Source: Gnetum montanum (Eukaryota > Streptophyta > Gnetopsida > Gnetales > Gnetaceae). From it: a stretch of DNA of 62,989 nucleotides. A program made the position numbers and the translations under genes. How positions within the stretch are numbered: the stretch's first letter is position 1; every line of letters starts with the position of its first letter. Under the pieces are notes generated by a model. The model ran no database searches and was not told the origin of the DNA. It worked only from the letters and a program-made list of their open reading frames with translations. Below, in pieces: positions 1 through 10,639 of the stretch. The stretch covers positions 357,612 through 420,600 of the forward strand of contig MNCI01000596.1 of assembly GCA_015680685.1 (NCBI GenBank), written 5' to 3'.

Positions 1-30
1 GAAAATTATACTTAACCCTTGGTGATTGCC

Positions 31-2005
31 AATGGTTCCAAAGCAAAACCCTATAGCCAAAAGATCATCACAACCTCAGAAAAAGCAACCAAGAGAAAAG
101 TGTGGTAGGGGAAAGTGTGGTAGTGAACGTGGTAGAGAACAACCACAAGAATCTTATGTAGAAGAGAAAAAAGTCTAGTCTCCATCAATACATCAGCCTA
201 CGCCACAGACACAATACTCTACATAGGCTAAAGCATTAGTGCCACATGTTCTAGAAACTGGAAAATAGCTCACTTTAATCGAAGAATCTATCAAAATCAT
301 TAGTAATAAAACCATCATGACTAGTGTTATCATAGAGATAAATTTTGGGTCATTTTTAGAATTCGCATCATAAGAATTCATAGAACAACTATAGGTATTA
401 CAATTTCCACTAACTATTTTCAAAAATGATGAATGATATTTCGCTAAAACATTTCAGTTATAGCATAACAAGTATGGTGACATAACCATTAAAATTAAAG
501 GAATATTAAAATCATATGCATTTAATATCATTGTCGTTTCCATCTCAACTCATTAAGATCATACGTAGCAAGAAAAAGTGTGATTCTTATTGAAAAATAT
601 CTAAAAAGCATAGCACATCTGCTTTTTCTAAGGATATAGTAAAGACTTGAGAAGAAGCAATTAGGCAAGCATACACTACCACTTCCTTGACTAATCAAAA
701 AGTTATGCAAATGAGTTGAAATCCTCTGATTTTCTAATCATACAAATAGAAAATTCTAGAATGCATCCTATGCTCATATGATAAAACCATGTTCCAACAA
801 AGAAAAAAAAGTGGAAACATCATAAAGCAACCCAATAGAAATAATTCTAATAGCAAAATCTAGAGGTGTAGGTTCTAGCATCCACATCTAACAAAAGAAA
901 TCGAAGGGTACATACTAGTTTTCAGTTAATTGTAAGAACTCACAAAAATAGTTAGCTAGAGAACAAGAGAGGTACCAACAATGTTTAAATTCATAGAGGA
1001 TTAACCAAAGATTTCATTAAATACTATAATAGGTAAATCTATGTTAATGATACAAGAGATGATTAGTTTATCAAAATCTTAGGAAATGTTGTTGCATTCC
1101 AAGTTACACTTATAAGAGAAGGAGCTACAAAACTCATCATTAATTATATCAAGGATGCTATCAATGTTCTAGTAGTATTGTCTATTAATTTTACAAGCCT
1201 TGAAGTTGTACAAGTGATAACTGAAGTTGTAAAAAAAGGAAAGAAACTAATGAGCACTAACAAGCAGGAATATGTATTAGAAAGATTGGTGTAAATAGGA
1301 AAAATTATCCAAGCTATCTTTGATATTCTTGAAGACATTATGGTTGAGTTACAACTAATTTCCATAAAAGGAAAATTAGTTGGTAAAAAAACTAATTTCT
1401 ACAAAATAAAAGTTATTGATTGTAGAGTCAAGATTTCAACACATTCAATTGAAAATCCAAAAATTACGAAATAAATTAGCACAAATTATAATTTAGCTTT
1501 ACGACCTTGTAATATATGTTACTTTGAAATAATCTAAATAGTTCCAAACAAAACTAATCAACAATCTAATGGTTAAAAAACATAAACTAAAGATAGAAAA
1601 AGAACAAGCAAGAAGAAATACCTTTGCAAAAAATGCCAAGACTCATGCTTATGCAAATCTATTGTTGCACTAGAAGAAAAAACAAGAATCTTACTACTAA
1701 AAATAGAAGACTAGATAAGGTAGAAAAAGAAAAGATGAACTAGAAAAAATCCTTCATCATCTCATAGATAAGTTTGCAAGAGGTAACCTAGATATTAATA
1801 AATTAACTTTAAAAAATATAAACTTATCAATGGAAGAAGTCCTTTCAATCTACTAGAAATTTACTATTGAAATTAACGTGTGGCAAAATGAAGCCAAGAA
1901 GCATGTAAAGCTGAAAGAACATTTCAAAGGAAAAGTAGACACATAAAAGTAGGTCAATTAAAAGGAAATTAAATTGACAAGGATCAATATCAATGTTACA
2001 CTTGG
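31..2005 (+). pseudogene. ancient ORF2 remnant of family 1, first part
   Basis: This is the oldest recognisable copy of the second ORF of the family 1 retrotransposons. Translation from the ATG at 31 begins with a basic, Gln-rich leader (MVPKQN...) like the MAPK... leader at 35237. It then gives a segment around 335-450 that matches the 'VELNFEPF' to 'GGVSIDF' block of element 3 despite many stops. Near 1780-1975 the DNA still aligns with the coiled-coil part of element 3 (about 37200-37390). Stops and indels occur throughout, so it cannot encode protein. The LTR at 2006 interrupts it and it resumes at about 2832. Function is unknown; see the ORF2 entry at 35237. Confidence 0.6.
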
Positions 2006-2831
2006 TGTAGGAACACCTATCAAATCCCCTTTTTCATCCCTATAGATGGTTATTTGTAGGTTTTGAATGCCATGAAGACATCTTGGAGGTTTAAGAGATG
2101 CCTTAGTCAAATGCTAGGACTTGACAAGAGATATCTAGATAAAGTGAAGACATCTAATACTATAAAGAAATGTCTTTGGAAATATGTATCTACCTAGGAG
2201 AAAACATCTCACATCTACTAGAGACATCTATCCTAAATGCTAGATTTTGCAAAAAGATATATTTTCAAGCTTGGAAACATTCCATATAGTTGGAAAAAGT
2301 TCCAAGTTTGGAAATATCTGAAAAAATGAGAAAAAGATGAAAACAATTGGAAATCTCTAATTTGAGAATGAGAAAAGGTTTTACTAGGGTTCTTGTCTTG
2401 ATTTCAATAAATATTATTGTTTATTCATGTTTTTGATCGAGAGTGATGAGTTGAGTACATGAGAGGTTATTGTGAGATATTGCATAAGTGTATGTGCATC
2501 ACTATGGTCAAGTGTATGTTTTGTTCATTGAATCTCTAAATGTGTGTGTTATATGTTTGGATCTTAGTCCTATTTTTTTGGAAGAGATCTCATTTGGTTG
2601 TGCCTTGCATTGAAGATAATCGTTGTGTGATTGTCAAGCCTTATGCGCTAGAATGTCATTGAGTGTATGAGTGATTTATGATGTTTATGGGTTGTGGAAT
2701 CACTAATTTAGAATCTTCTTTACATTTAATTTAAGATAGCAACTTTCTTTTTTTTCTAGTAAATTGAATTAACTTTCATAATATTTGGATTTAGTGGGAT
2801 TGAATGGTTTAAAATAAATACCCTACTCCAG
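2006..2831 (+). mobile_element. solo LTR-like insertion of the TGTAGGAACACC family
   Basis: It starts with TGTAGGAACACC, the same 12 bases that begin the LTR at 57062, and shares motifs such as AGACATCTTGG and a downstream region with 'ttctagg...cttgtctt' wording. It splits the ancient ORF2 remnant: homology to ORF2 stops just before it and resumes just after. No internal retrotransposon genes are attached, so a solo LTR is likely. The right end (CCCTACTCCA) is a guess from where ORF2 similarity resumes, and I could not find a convincing target-site duplication. Confidence 0.5.
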
Positions 2832-3455
2832 CACTACCACAAATGTTTAAATAGCAACTAGTCCTTAAGGGAATCACTGCAATTAACCAAGAAAAATTAA
2901 AAATGAAAGACTTGCAAATTAAGGGCATGACATAGTATCTTGAGTTAGCTAATCTCATGAAAATTTAATAATGTTAATAGTATAAAAACTGAAAATTAAG
3001 CTAGAAAAGAAGCTAGCAACTATATATTTACTATATAAAAATGAGCATAAGTATCATAATGAGACAGGGAAAAACTACATATTCCTAATGTAGAACTAGA
3101 GGTAGTAAAGGAAAAATATACTAATTAGAGGGAAATAGTAGAAAATTTGATAGAACACATGGAAAATTAAGAAGGCTTTCAAGCCCAACTTAAAGCATTT
3201 AACATTGAAATAATTAAATCTGCAACTTAGTACGCTAAGACTAAAAAATTATTCTCATATGTGTCATGTCCTTGGAAGGTATCAACAACAAAAAATCTTG
3301 CCTCTTTGGCATGGACCATGAATGATACAAGGACAAATGAAAAGAAGCTTAGAGCCCTAGTAAGTTATTTTGACATGAAGAAGTTAGTAATATTGGGAAA
3401 GTAAGCACACCAAAATCAATGTAGGAAGAGATGCTAGATCTAGAAACAACATGAA
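2832..3455 (+). pseudogene. ancient ORF2 remnant of family 1, second part
   Basis: This continues the ORF2 remnant after the solo LTR. The block near 2905-2995 aligns at DNA level with element 3 about 37480-37560, including the shared string 'atgttaatagta'. The block near 3265-3330 aligns with the C-terminal part of ORF2 about 37845-37900 (shared order: tgtcc, atcaaca, ggcat, catggat). The frame is broken throughout. Confidence 0.55.
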
Positions 3456-5513
3456 GAAATACATCAAATATTTAAAGATCTTAAAATTATTATCATGTTT
3501 TTTCTCATATGTCCAATTATTTTTATCATTTTTTAATCCACCCAAATAAAAGTATAATGTTGAACTCTAGTTTAGTGAGTCAATTAGTTGTTATTTATTT
3601 TTTAAGTCCATCAGTCAAGTTTCCTTCAAAATTTTGTAATAAACTCAATCGCACTTTTGTTTAAAGTTGGATATGATTTTTGGAACACCCCACTAATCAG
3701 GCTTAGGTTGGAAAGGTATTATGTAAAGAAAACTAAAATATATACAATTGAAGAAAACCATAGGATTCCAAAGAAAATACAATAGCAAAGCAATATGAAA
3801 CAAGCAAATAGGAATAGAAAAACATTGGATTAGTGAGAAGAAAAATGTAAAATATAGTGATAATAGCCCCATGTATATGAAACCTAACTTGTCCACTAAT
3901 AATAATAGTTTGAAGCCTTATTTCCCAAGCCAAAATAATATACATGAGATACTTGAAAAGCAACAAAATAATATAAAAAATATTAATATTAATAAAAACA
4001 TAAGAGGGCATTGGGCTCTAATGATGATAAAATAGAACATAAATTTTTATAAAAATATCCAACACTAGAGAAATAAATATCCATTATAAATTTAGGCCTA
4101 CATCAAAGATAGGCAAATACAAATCTTCATAGCTAACCAATAGGCAACACATAATACAAAATACCATTTGAACATCATAATTTAGAAGAAAACATGTGAA
4201 CTAATAACTTAATAGCTAAGACTAAAAATGTATTAAAACTATGTTCTAACCATCATCTCCTCCTTCTAACTCTACTTCCTTACAACTTATGGAGTCATCT
4301 CGAAGGCACAAAAATACAAGACAAATAGGTTCTAAGACTAAGTAGGGAAAACAAACTAAAAATACTTATGGATTTTGGGAATAGGCATTAGGTAGCTGGA
4401 AAGTCATGCATAGGGGTACCTACATGCAAAGAGTTAGCACCAAATGTACAAACATGTCAAAATAACAAATAACAAAGTAAAAAAAATTTAAAATATTTAT
4501 CAAAATATAAAATAACTAAAAGGTTCTACCACCACGTATAAAACCCAAATAAGACTAAAAATAACCAAATGATACTTACCAAGAAAGGAAACTATCATAA
4601 GTATCCAACTCCTTATAGAGAAAGATAACTCACATTACCATTGCAAAAATAGATATGATACACACACACAAATAAATCCATGGATGGTAAGGAAACATAT
4701 CCAAATTACTTAACAAAGCCAAACAAATAATCCAAACCAATAGCGATTACCATCAATTAGGGAGATTCTAAAAGGATGACTAAACTCACAAAAATCACTA
4801 AAGAAGAAACTAAAATCCTTAATGCTATTCTAAGCTCTAATATTCTAAAAATGTAATCTACTACTATCTTTTGACTTTAAAGTGTTCTAGGAAGTAATAG
4901 AAACTATGTATTTAGATGCTTTTGCAATTTTCAAGATTTGATAGGCAAGTGTAACTTTTATAAAAGTTTCTTCTATTAACATGTGGCATCCAAAAATAAC
5001 ATTAGAATTTTTCATGACCTTATAATGAGGTTACAACACACCAAAAGGTTTTCCTTGGAGTATACACTATCAAGTTGAGTATTTTTATCTTCTAGGTCAT
5101 CCCTCATTAAATTTTTCTTAAGGGATCAAAAATGCAAATGATAGTTCAAAACCCTAGTTCTACTATCTAAAAATTCATCAGAATCAACACAAATTCAAAA
5201 TATATTTAAACAAAGGAAAAACATTTTCTAATATCCCATGAATAATAATAAACATCATAAAAATTCTAAATATCATAGAACATGCATAAAATAATCAAAT
5301 CTAAAATACAAGCATTTCATTAGATAGTTGTTGAACAAACTAAAACTAAGAAAAAATGAATGAACACATAACCAAAGCTTCAAAAATCTAAAAAGAGAGA
5401 AACATGTTAAATTTTTTCTACTTTATTAATAGCATTAGGGCTAAAAACCTTTGCATGTCTGAAATCTTTGAAACAAGCTTCAAATCTTAGGTAAAACTAT
5501 AGATTAAAAATGG
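3456..5513. other. no recognisable gene
   Basis: AT-rich sequence with only short chance ORFs, dominated by low-complexity AT codons. I see no domain, tandem array or LTR boundary. It is the DNA into which element 1 inserted. Confidence 0.5.
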
Positions 5514-5976
5514 TAATGAGTCATGGTCTATCAAGTCCTGTTATCAGACCCCTATTATTGGACCCCTGATATTAGGTAAAAGATACCAAGTCTAATAGGT
5601 CCCAATATTGGACCCCTGTTATCGGGTATGCGATATCGTGACCTCACAAGCGATATCGGGTACACGATATCATGGTTCCTATGTGGGCCTATAAATACAC
5701 ATGTAGGCACACCAGAAGAGTCAACTTTTTTTAGTAAGTTTTTCAATAGTCAGTTAGTGTTGGAGTAGAGTTTTTTTGTTATTTTTTCCTCTCAATTCTT
5801 TTCCCCCAGTGCATGCCCGCAATGTGATGATTGTAATTGTATGGATCCTTTATTTGAGTGCGGCATACTTGGACATGCACATAACTGGAAATAAAGATCA
5901 AGATTACTTCATCATTGCAACATTCACTTAGTTTAATTATTTAATTTTAATTTTTATTAAACACGAAATGAGTACA
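5514..5976 (+). repeat. 5' LTR of element 1 (runs into N gap)
   Basis: It aligns with the LTRs at 10205 and 38214. It contains the U3 array and TATA box described separately, and an AATAAA at 5890-5895, 200 bp (start to start) downstream of TATAAAT, placed where the LTR poly(A) signal should be. The conserved string 'gtgatgattgtaatt' lies between them. The U5 part is lost in the unsequenced gap. Confidence 0.8.
5540..5696 (+). promoter_or_regulatory. U3 array of 14-bp GATATC-core repeats with TATA box
   Basis: GATATC or one- to two-base variants start at 5540, 5554, 5568, 5582, 5604, 5618, 5632, 5652 and 5666. Steps are 14 bp except 22 and 20. Repeat bodies are wordings such as GGACCCCT and GGGTACAC. 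TATAAAT is at 5690-5696, 24 bp after the start of the last core. GATATC is a perfect palindrome, so each unit could bind a dimeric factor. Position in U3 and the TATA box indicate the LTR promoter; the binding role is inference. Confidence 0.7.
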
Positions 5977-6409
5977 NNNNNNNNNNNNNNNNNNNNNNNN
6001 NNNNNNNNNNNNNNNNNNNNNNNNNNNNNNNNNNNNNNNNNNNNNNNNNNNNNNNNNNNNNNNNNNNNNNNNNNNNNNNNNNNNNNNNNNNNNNNNNNNN
6101 NNNNNNNNNNNNNNNNNNNNNNNNNNNNNNNNNNNNNNNNNNNNNNNNNNNNNNNNNNNNNNNNNNNNNNNNNNNNNNNNNNNNNNNNNNNNNNNNNNNN
6201 NNNNNNNNNNNNNNNNNNNNNNNNNNNNNNNNNNNNNNNNNNNNNNNNNNNNNNNNNNNNNNNNNNNNNNNNNNNNNNNNNNNNNNNNNNNNNNNNNNNN
6301 NNNNNNNNNNNNNNNNNNNNNNNNNNNNNNNNNNNNNNNNNNNNNNNNNNNNNNNNNNNNNNNNNNNNNNNNNNNNNNNNNNNNNNNNNNNNNNNNNNNN
6401 NNNNNNNNN
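5977..6409. other. assembly gap (433 N)
   Basis: An unsequenced run. By comparison with element 3 it should hold the end of the 5' LTR, the PBS, the leader and the start of gag, which would need roughly 720 bp rather than 433. ORFs read through it are meaningless. Confidence 0.98.
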
Positions 6410-8226
6410 TAGTGACGATGAACCCCTACTGGCCACTACAAGCCTAATGGAAATACAAGAGGTTGTTTGAATATCCCGCAGGCATCGCAAGGAGAGTTGT
6501 CTACCCAGGCTCGATTTGAACAAATTTCCTAAGTTTTTAAGAGGCTATGACTTAGATCCTCAACATCATCTACAAGCCTTCCATGATGCCTGTGTATGAA
6601 ATAATATTGATAATGGATGGAAAAAACTTAAGCTCTTTCCTATGACACTCATTGGACAAGCAAAAGTATGGTATAGGTCTTTAAAACCAAGATCAATTCG
6701 ACGTTGGCCAACAATGGTAGAGCTCTTTAACAAAAGATAACACACTTATGCAAGAGTGTCAGCCTTGAGGAAAAAAATCCAAGAGTGGAAACAAGCACAA
6801 CATGAACCCTTGGACATGGCCTTAGAAAGATACTATGCATTGTTAAACAACTACCTAAGCCATGAGTTCTCTGAGGAAAGGCTAATGTACCATATCATAG
6901 ATGGGCTCCATAATGAAACAAGGGAAACCCTAGGGATGTATGCTTGAGGTTAACTATATGAGCTACGAATCCATAAATTCCAAGAGCTTATCAAGTGGGT
7001 AGCAAAAGAAGAAGGAGAAATGGCTAGATGGGAGAAGGTTGAAAAATCTCAACAGGACCAAAATCTTACATCAACAAAGGTCCATAATCTGAAAGAGGGG
7101 AAATCAACTCACCTCAAGGAGGTGGAATCATCTTTTCCAACACTACAATCATTAAATGAAATTGAGGCAAAGATCAATAAGATGATGGATTGGATGCATG
7201 AAAAGTGTGAGGAATATGCCAACATTGTTAGAGGTAGAGCTATGACAACCCAAGAAATAGGACCAAACACATTTAGACAATCAAAAAGAAAGGTTGAAGA
7301 GAATAAAAACTTAACTTCCAATCATACGTGTCAATGTATCATTTGCATGTACGATCACCCCTAGGGCCAATGCCCAGTCTTGGCACATTTACATGAGCAT
7401 TGGGAAAGAATGTTACATCCAAATTTCATGCAGAAATACTGTGTTTAATCACAATGGCAACAATCCCAATCATGGGGGAGGCCATCCCCAAACTAGTTAC
7501 ACCCTTCATACCATCCAAACCTAAGTGCTTATCAAGTTCAACATCCTATTTTCCCAACTAGGTCAAAATCTTCTACCTCGCCACATTATTATTGTTCTCC
7601 TCAATACTATCAATCCATATCCTCTCTAACCACCACCTTGGGTACCTTACACTCCTTCTCAATTTCAACATTCTCATCCTTCACCTCCTTCTACATCACC
7701 ACCAACTATACCAGAAGGGTTTGCACCATAGTAGCAACCCACAAATATTACTTGTGCTTCTACTAACAACAAAAATGGGAACTCTCCTCAACATCGAAGA
7801 TGCACCTTCTTTCAACATGACCATAACAAAGGACAACACAATTCTAAGCCCACTGCATCCACCAACTCAGCACAAGTCCAATACTGTGGTGCATCTTCCT
7901 CTACAATGTCTCATGTTACTTTATCTGGGCCACCAAGCAATACTTCAAAAACTATGCAGCCTAATGAATATAGCCATGTAGGGAGACATATCAATCCTTA
8001 CATACCATCTTACAGTTGCAAGTACCATAGTGGGTCAACTCCTTATAAATTAACCACATCTTATAACTTGCCCTACTATGTCAAATCTAATCAAGTGTGT
8101 GAACCCCAATGGGCTAAGTATGACCAAGTCCTAATATTTCCAACATGCAAGGACCCCCAACCTTCCATTTATTAATTCTAGCCATGCTCAACTGTTTAGT
8201 TAGGGGGGGGGTATCCCCCATTCTAG
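6410..8226 (+). pseudogene. gag: gag of element 1 (5' end in gap, decayed)
   Basis: Retroviral-type capsid/nucleocapsid polyprotein that would form the particle and package RNA. It enters from the gap at 'DDEPLLATTSL' and runs through the retrotransposon gag core (about 6515-6960), with recognisable pieces such as 'HHLQAFHDAC', 'MALERYYALLNN' and 'MYHIIDGLHNETRETLG'. A zinc-knuckle-like motif C-x2-C-x3-H-x4-C lies at about 7333-7371 (CIICMYDHP, stop, GQC). A Pro/Gln/Tyr-rich C-terminal third ends at the TAG at 8224. Several in-frame stops and frameshifts make it non-functional. The homologous genes are at 31187 and on the minus strand at 20572. Confidence 0.8.
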
Positions 8227-9594
8227 CAACAGTAGAATTAATGAATGTAGAATTAATGAATGTTTTCCTTTTCTTTAATTTTACAATTTTTTTTCCAGTT
8301 TTTCATCTTTCAATTTATTGTTTTTCTTTTTTTCTCTTTATCTTTTTATAAGTAATCTCATCTACAAATAAAACACTCATGTGAACCGTTGGTTGAGGTG
8401 TTGTTTTATGCTATCAAGTCTCAAGTGACTCATTATGTGGACAATGAGCCCATAACCTCCACTCACCCATTATATTAATAAGGGGTTCTACCTTGGGTAC
8501 AATGATATTCCTAATCATTAAAACTTAAAGTAATTTTTTGTTATTGTACCTAGAACGAAGAAGGATGGACCAAGAGGGAATGGTTAGGGTGTGACATCAA
8601 GGGGACTTATGGATTCTCTTTGGTGACATTTGTAGGAGTTATCATCCAGCTTGGTTGTACTAAGATCCTTGTAGATATAATGAAAAATGGAAGTAAGAGT
8701 AATCAAAAGGCGCTCAACTAGAAAAAAAATAATGCTATTCTAGAGGGTCCCACTAGAAAGACATGCACCCATGCCTAAAGGTAGGTGACTTCTCTGGATT
8801 AAGAAATACTTCATCAAAAAAATGAGTGCCACAAAGCAAAATTACTCCTCCCTTGAACAAAATGCTAAGTGATCGTACGCCTTGCTGTCATGATGCTCTT
8901 ATGGTTTTCCATCATTGGATGAAGCAATGCAATGTCACTAATCGAAGGAATGGACTTGGTCTTGAGTTTGGAGCAATGGACTAATGACACATTAGTCATG
9001 CCCTACACTCAGGATTCATTGTGTCCTGGGTTAGCTATCTTATGTCCCAATCTCTACAATCCCTTTTACAATTTGTCTCATCTCGATGTTCATGTATTTG
9101 TGACTCGTGTCTTATATAACATTGAATTCATACCTCATCACGATGGTATCTACATGTGTGTGTTTTGTGGAACTGGTGTGGATTACATTTAACCCTTCTA
9201 GTACCTACAGGCATTTTTAAGATGTGGTTACACAAGGGCATTATAGGTTGGAACCTACTTTGAGGAGGACTCACTTGTGTAACTTTTTTAATTTGTACTT
9301 TTTTTACACCACCACATTATTTTATGCCTTCTGAGCACTTCATTGCCAAATCTATTCTTTCCTTTGTCATCATTTTATCAAATTTTCCTCAAAACCATTA
9401 CGTGTCCTTTGATGTGTCACCTAAACAAACTAGGTCAAACATTAAAATTTTAGGGCAACTTCCTTGAAAAAATTTCTAACTCTAAAATCACACTAAGCAA
9501 ATAATTCAACATTTATTAAAGGTAATGAGTAAGGTATGAAATCATTGAACTTCTTTCAATAACTTACTAATAGTTGATCTTTGTGTGATTATAG
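8227..9594 (+). other. gag-ORF2 spacer of element 1
   Basis: Non-coding sequence shared with elements 2 and 3. Conserved blocks include 'ggttgaggtgttgtt', 'aggtaggtgacttctctgg', 'tgatgctcttatggtt' and 'gtgtgtgttttgtgg'. Relative to element 3 about 0.6 kb is missing around 9400-9430, which removes the internal GATATC array and TATA box present in elements 2 and 3. The end of the spacer has TACTAAT (9564-9570) and a TATAG directly before the ORF2 ATG. Confidence 0.65.
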
Positions 9595-10032
9595 ATGGCC
9601 CCTAAAAGAGGACAACAAAGAGGACCTTCTCAAGGTGCAACTAAACTACCAGGGCAAGGTAGAGGCCAAGGACCTCATGTAGAACATGTTGAGCAGGAGG
9701 CATAATCACTCAGCATCCATCATAGAACTCTTGTTATTGCATAATCTATCCAAGAAAAAGGAGGATAGGTCAGAGCCCAAGCCTATGAAGATGAACGATG
9801 ACTATTTATGGCATGGCATGTCAAGGCCAATCAAGTGTTCTCGCAATTTTCATGTCCATGGAAAGTGTCGAATCCATCAAACATTGGAACATCAACATGG
9901 ATGACTCATAATTCGTGGATAGAAGAGAATAAATGTCAAGCATGTCTTCAACGATATCAATCTCAAAAGCCTAGTGTGCAAAAAAAAAGAAAGGCACCTA
10001 TGGAGGAGCCACCACTACTGGGAACCCCATGA
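9595..10032 (+). pseudogene. ORF2 of element 1, internally deleted
   Basis: It starts with MAPKRGQQRG, like the MAPKHGQQGG of element 3, and ends with EEPPLLGTP and a stop at 10030. The DNA jumps near 9769 from the leader (aligned to about 35395 in element 3) straight to the C-terminal part (aligned to about 37757). The conserved globular domain and most of the coiled coil are therefore missing. An in-frame stop follows 'EHVEQEA'. It is a deletion derivative. Confidence 0.75.
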
Positions 10033-10204
10033 GTTCCACAAGTTTTGTCTTTTGTGTCTATGTCCAAATTTTTTTAATTCTCCACTGGGCATGAATAAAT
10101 TCATAGTTAATCAATAATCCCATACCTATCCTCTATGTAATCAATTGAACTTGTTCTTCACTTTATTTGACTCGAGGATGAGTTGTTATTTAGTCATGGG
10201 GATA
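10033..10204 (+). promoter_or_regulatory. 3' internal edge and polypurine-like tract of element 1
   Basis: The segment between the ORF2 stop and the 3' LTR is conserved in all family 1 copies. It contains 'ctcgaggatgagtt' and ends in a short purine-rich run (atggggata) directly before TGATGA, where plus-strand DNA synthesis would be primed. Matching edges are at 38190-38213 (plus) and, on the minus strand, at 13620 and 62475. Confidence 0.6.
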
Positions 10205-10558
10205 TGATGAGTCATGGTTTGTTAGGTCCTATTATCGAACCCCTATTATCAGACCCTTGATATCACGTACAAGAGACCAATTTGATAAGTCCCGATATCA
10301 AACCCCTGTTATCAAGTATGTGATATTGTGACCTCACAAGAGATATAGGGTACACGATATCATGGTTCCAGTGTGGACCTATAAATACACATGTAGGCAC
10401 ATGGGAAGAGTCAATTTTTTTAGTAAGTTTTTCAATAGTCATTTTTTGTTAGAGTAGAGTCTTTTTATCATTTTTTCCTCTCAACTCTTTTCCCCTAGTG
10501 CATGCCCACAGTGTGATGATTGTAATTGTACGGATCCTTTATTCAAGTGTGGCGTACT
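10205..10558 (+). repeat. 3' LTR of element 1, truncated
   Basis: It begins TGATGAGTCATGG. GATATC cores lie at 10259, 10294 and 10356 with variants between. TATAAAT is at 10380, again 24 bp after the start of the last core. Similarity to the other LTRs stops after 'gtggcgtact', before the poly(A) signal, so roughly the last 500 bp are missing. Confidence 0.8.
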
Positions 10559-10639
10559 AACCAAGGTGCTATTATGAGACTCTCTCAAATATAAGCTAAA
10601 ATAAATTTAAAGGTAAATATATTTTAAAAAATATTTATT

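Larger units (their letters stand above)
5514..10558 (+). mobile_element. family 1 non-autonomous LTR retrotransposon, element 1
   Basis: Order: 5' LTR (5514 to the N gap), gag (after the gap to 8226), spacer, shortened ORF2 (9595-10032), polypurine-like tract (about 10190-10204), and a truncated 3' LTR (10205 to about 10558). The left LTR starts TAATGA, a decayed form of the TGATGA seen at 10205. No protease, RT, RNase H or integrase is present, and the gag-to-ORF2 spacing leaves no room for them. The 3' LTR stops abruptly after 'ggcgtact', so no target-site duplication can be tested. ORF2 has lost about 2.3 kb and the spacer about 0.6 kb relative to element 3. Confidence 0.8.

Noticed and set aside
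3693-4011. Hydrophobic minus-strand ORFs suggesting membrane proteins
   Set aside because: The hydrophobic codons come from A/T-rich low-complexity DNA and show no domain or conservation.
5957-6523. ORFs running through the N gap
   Set aside because: They exist only because N codons are not counted as stops.
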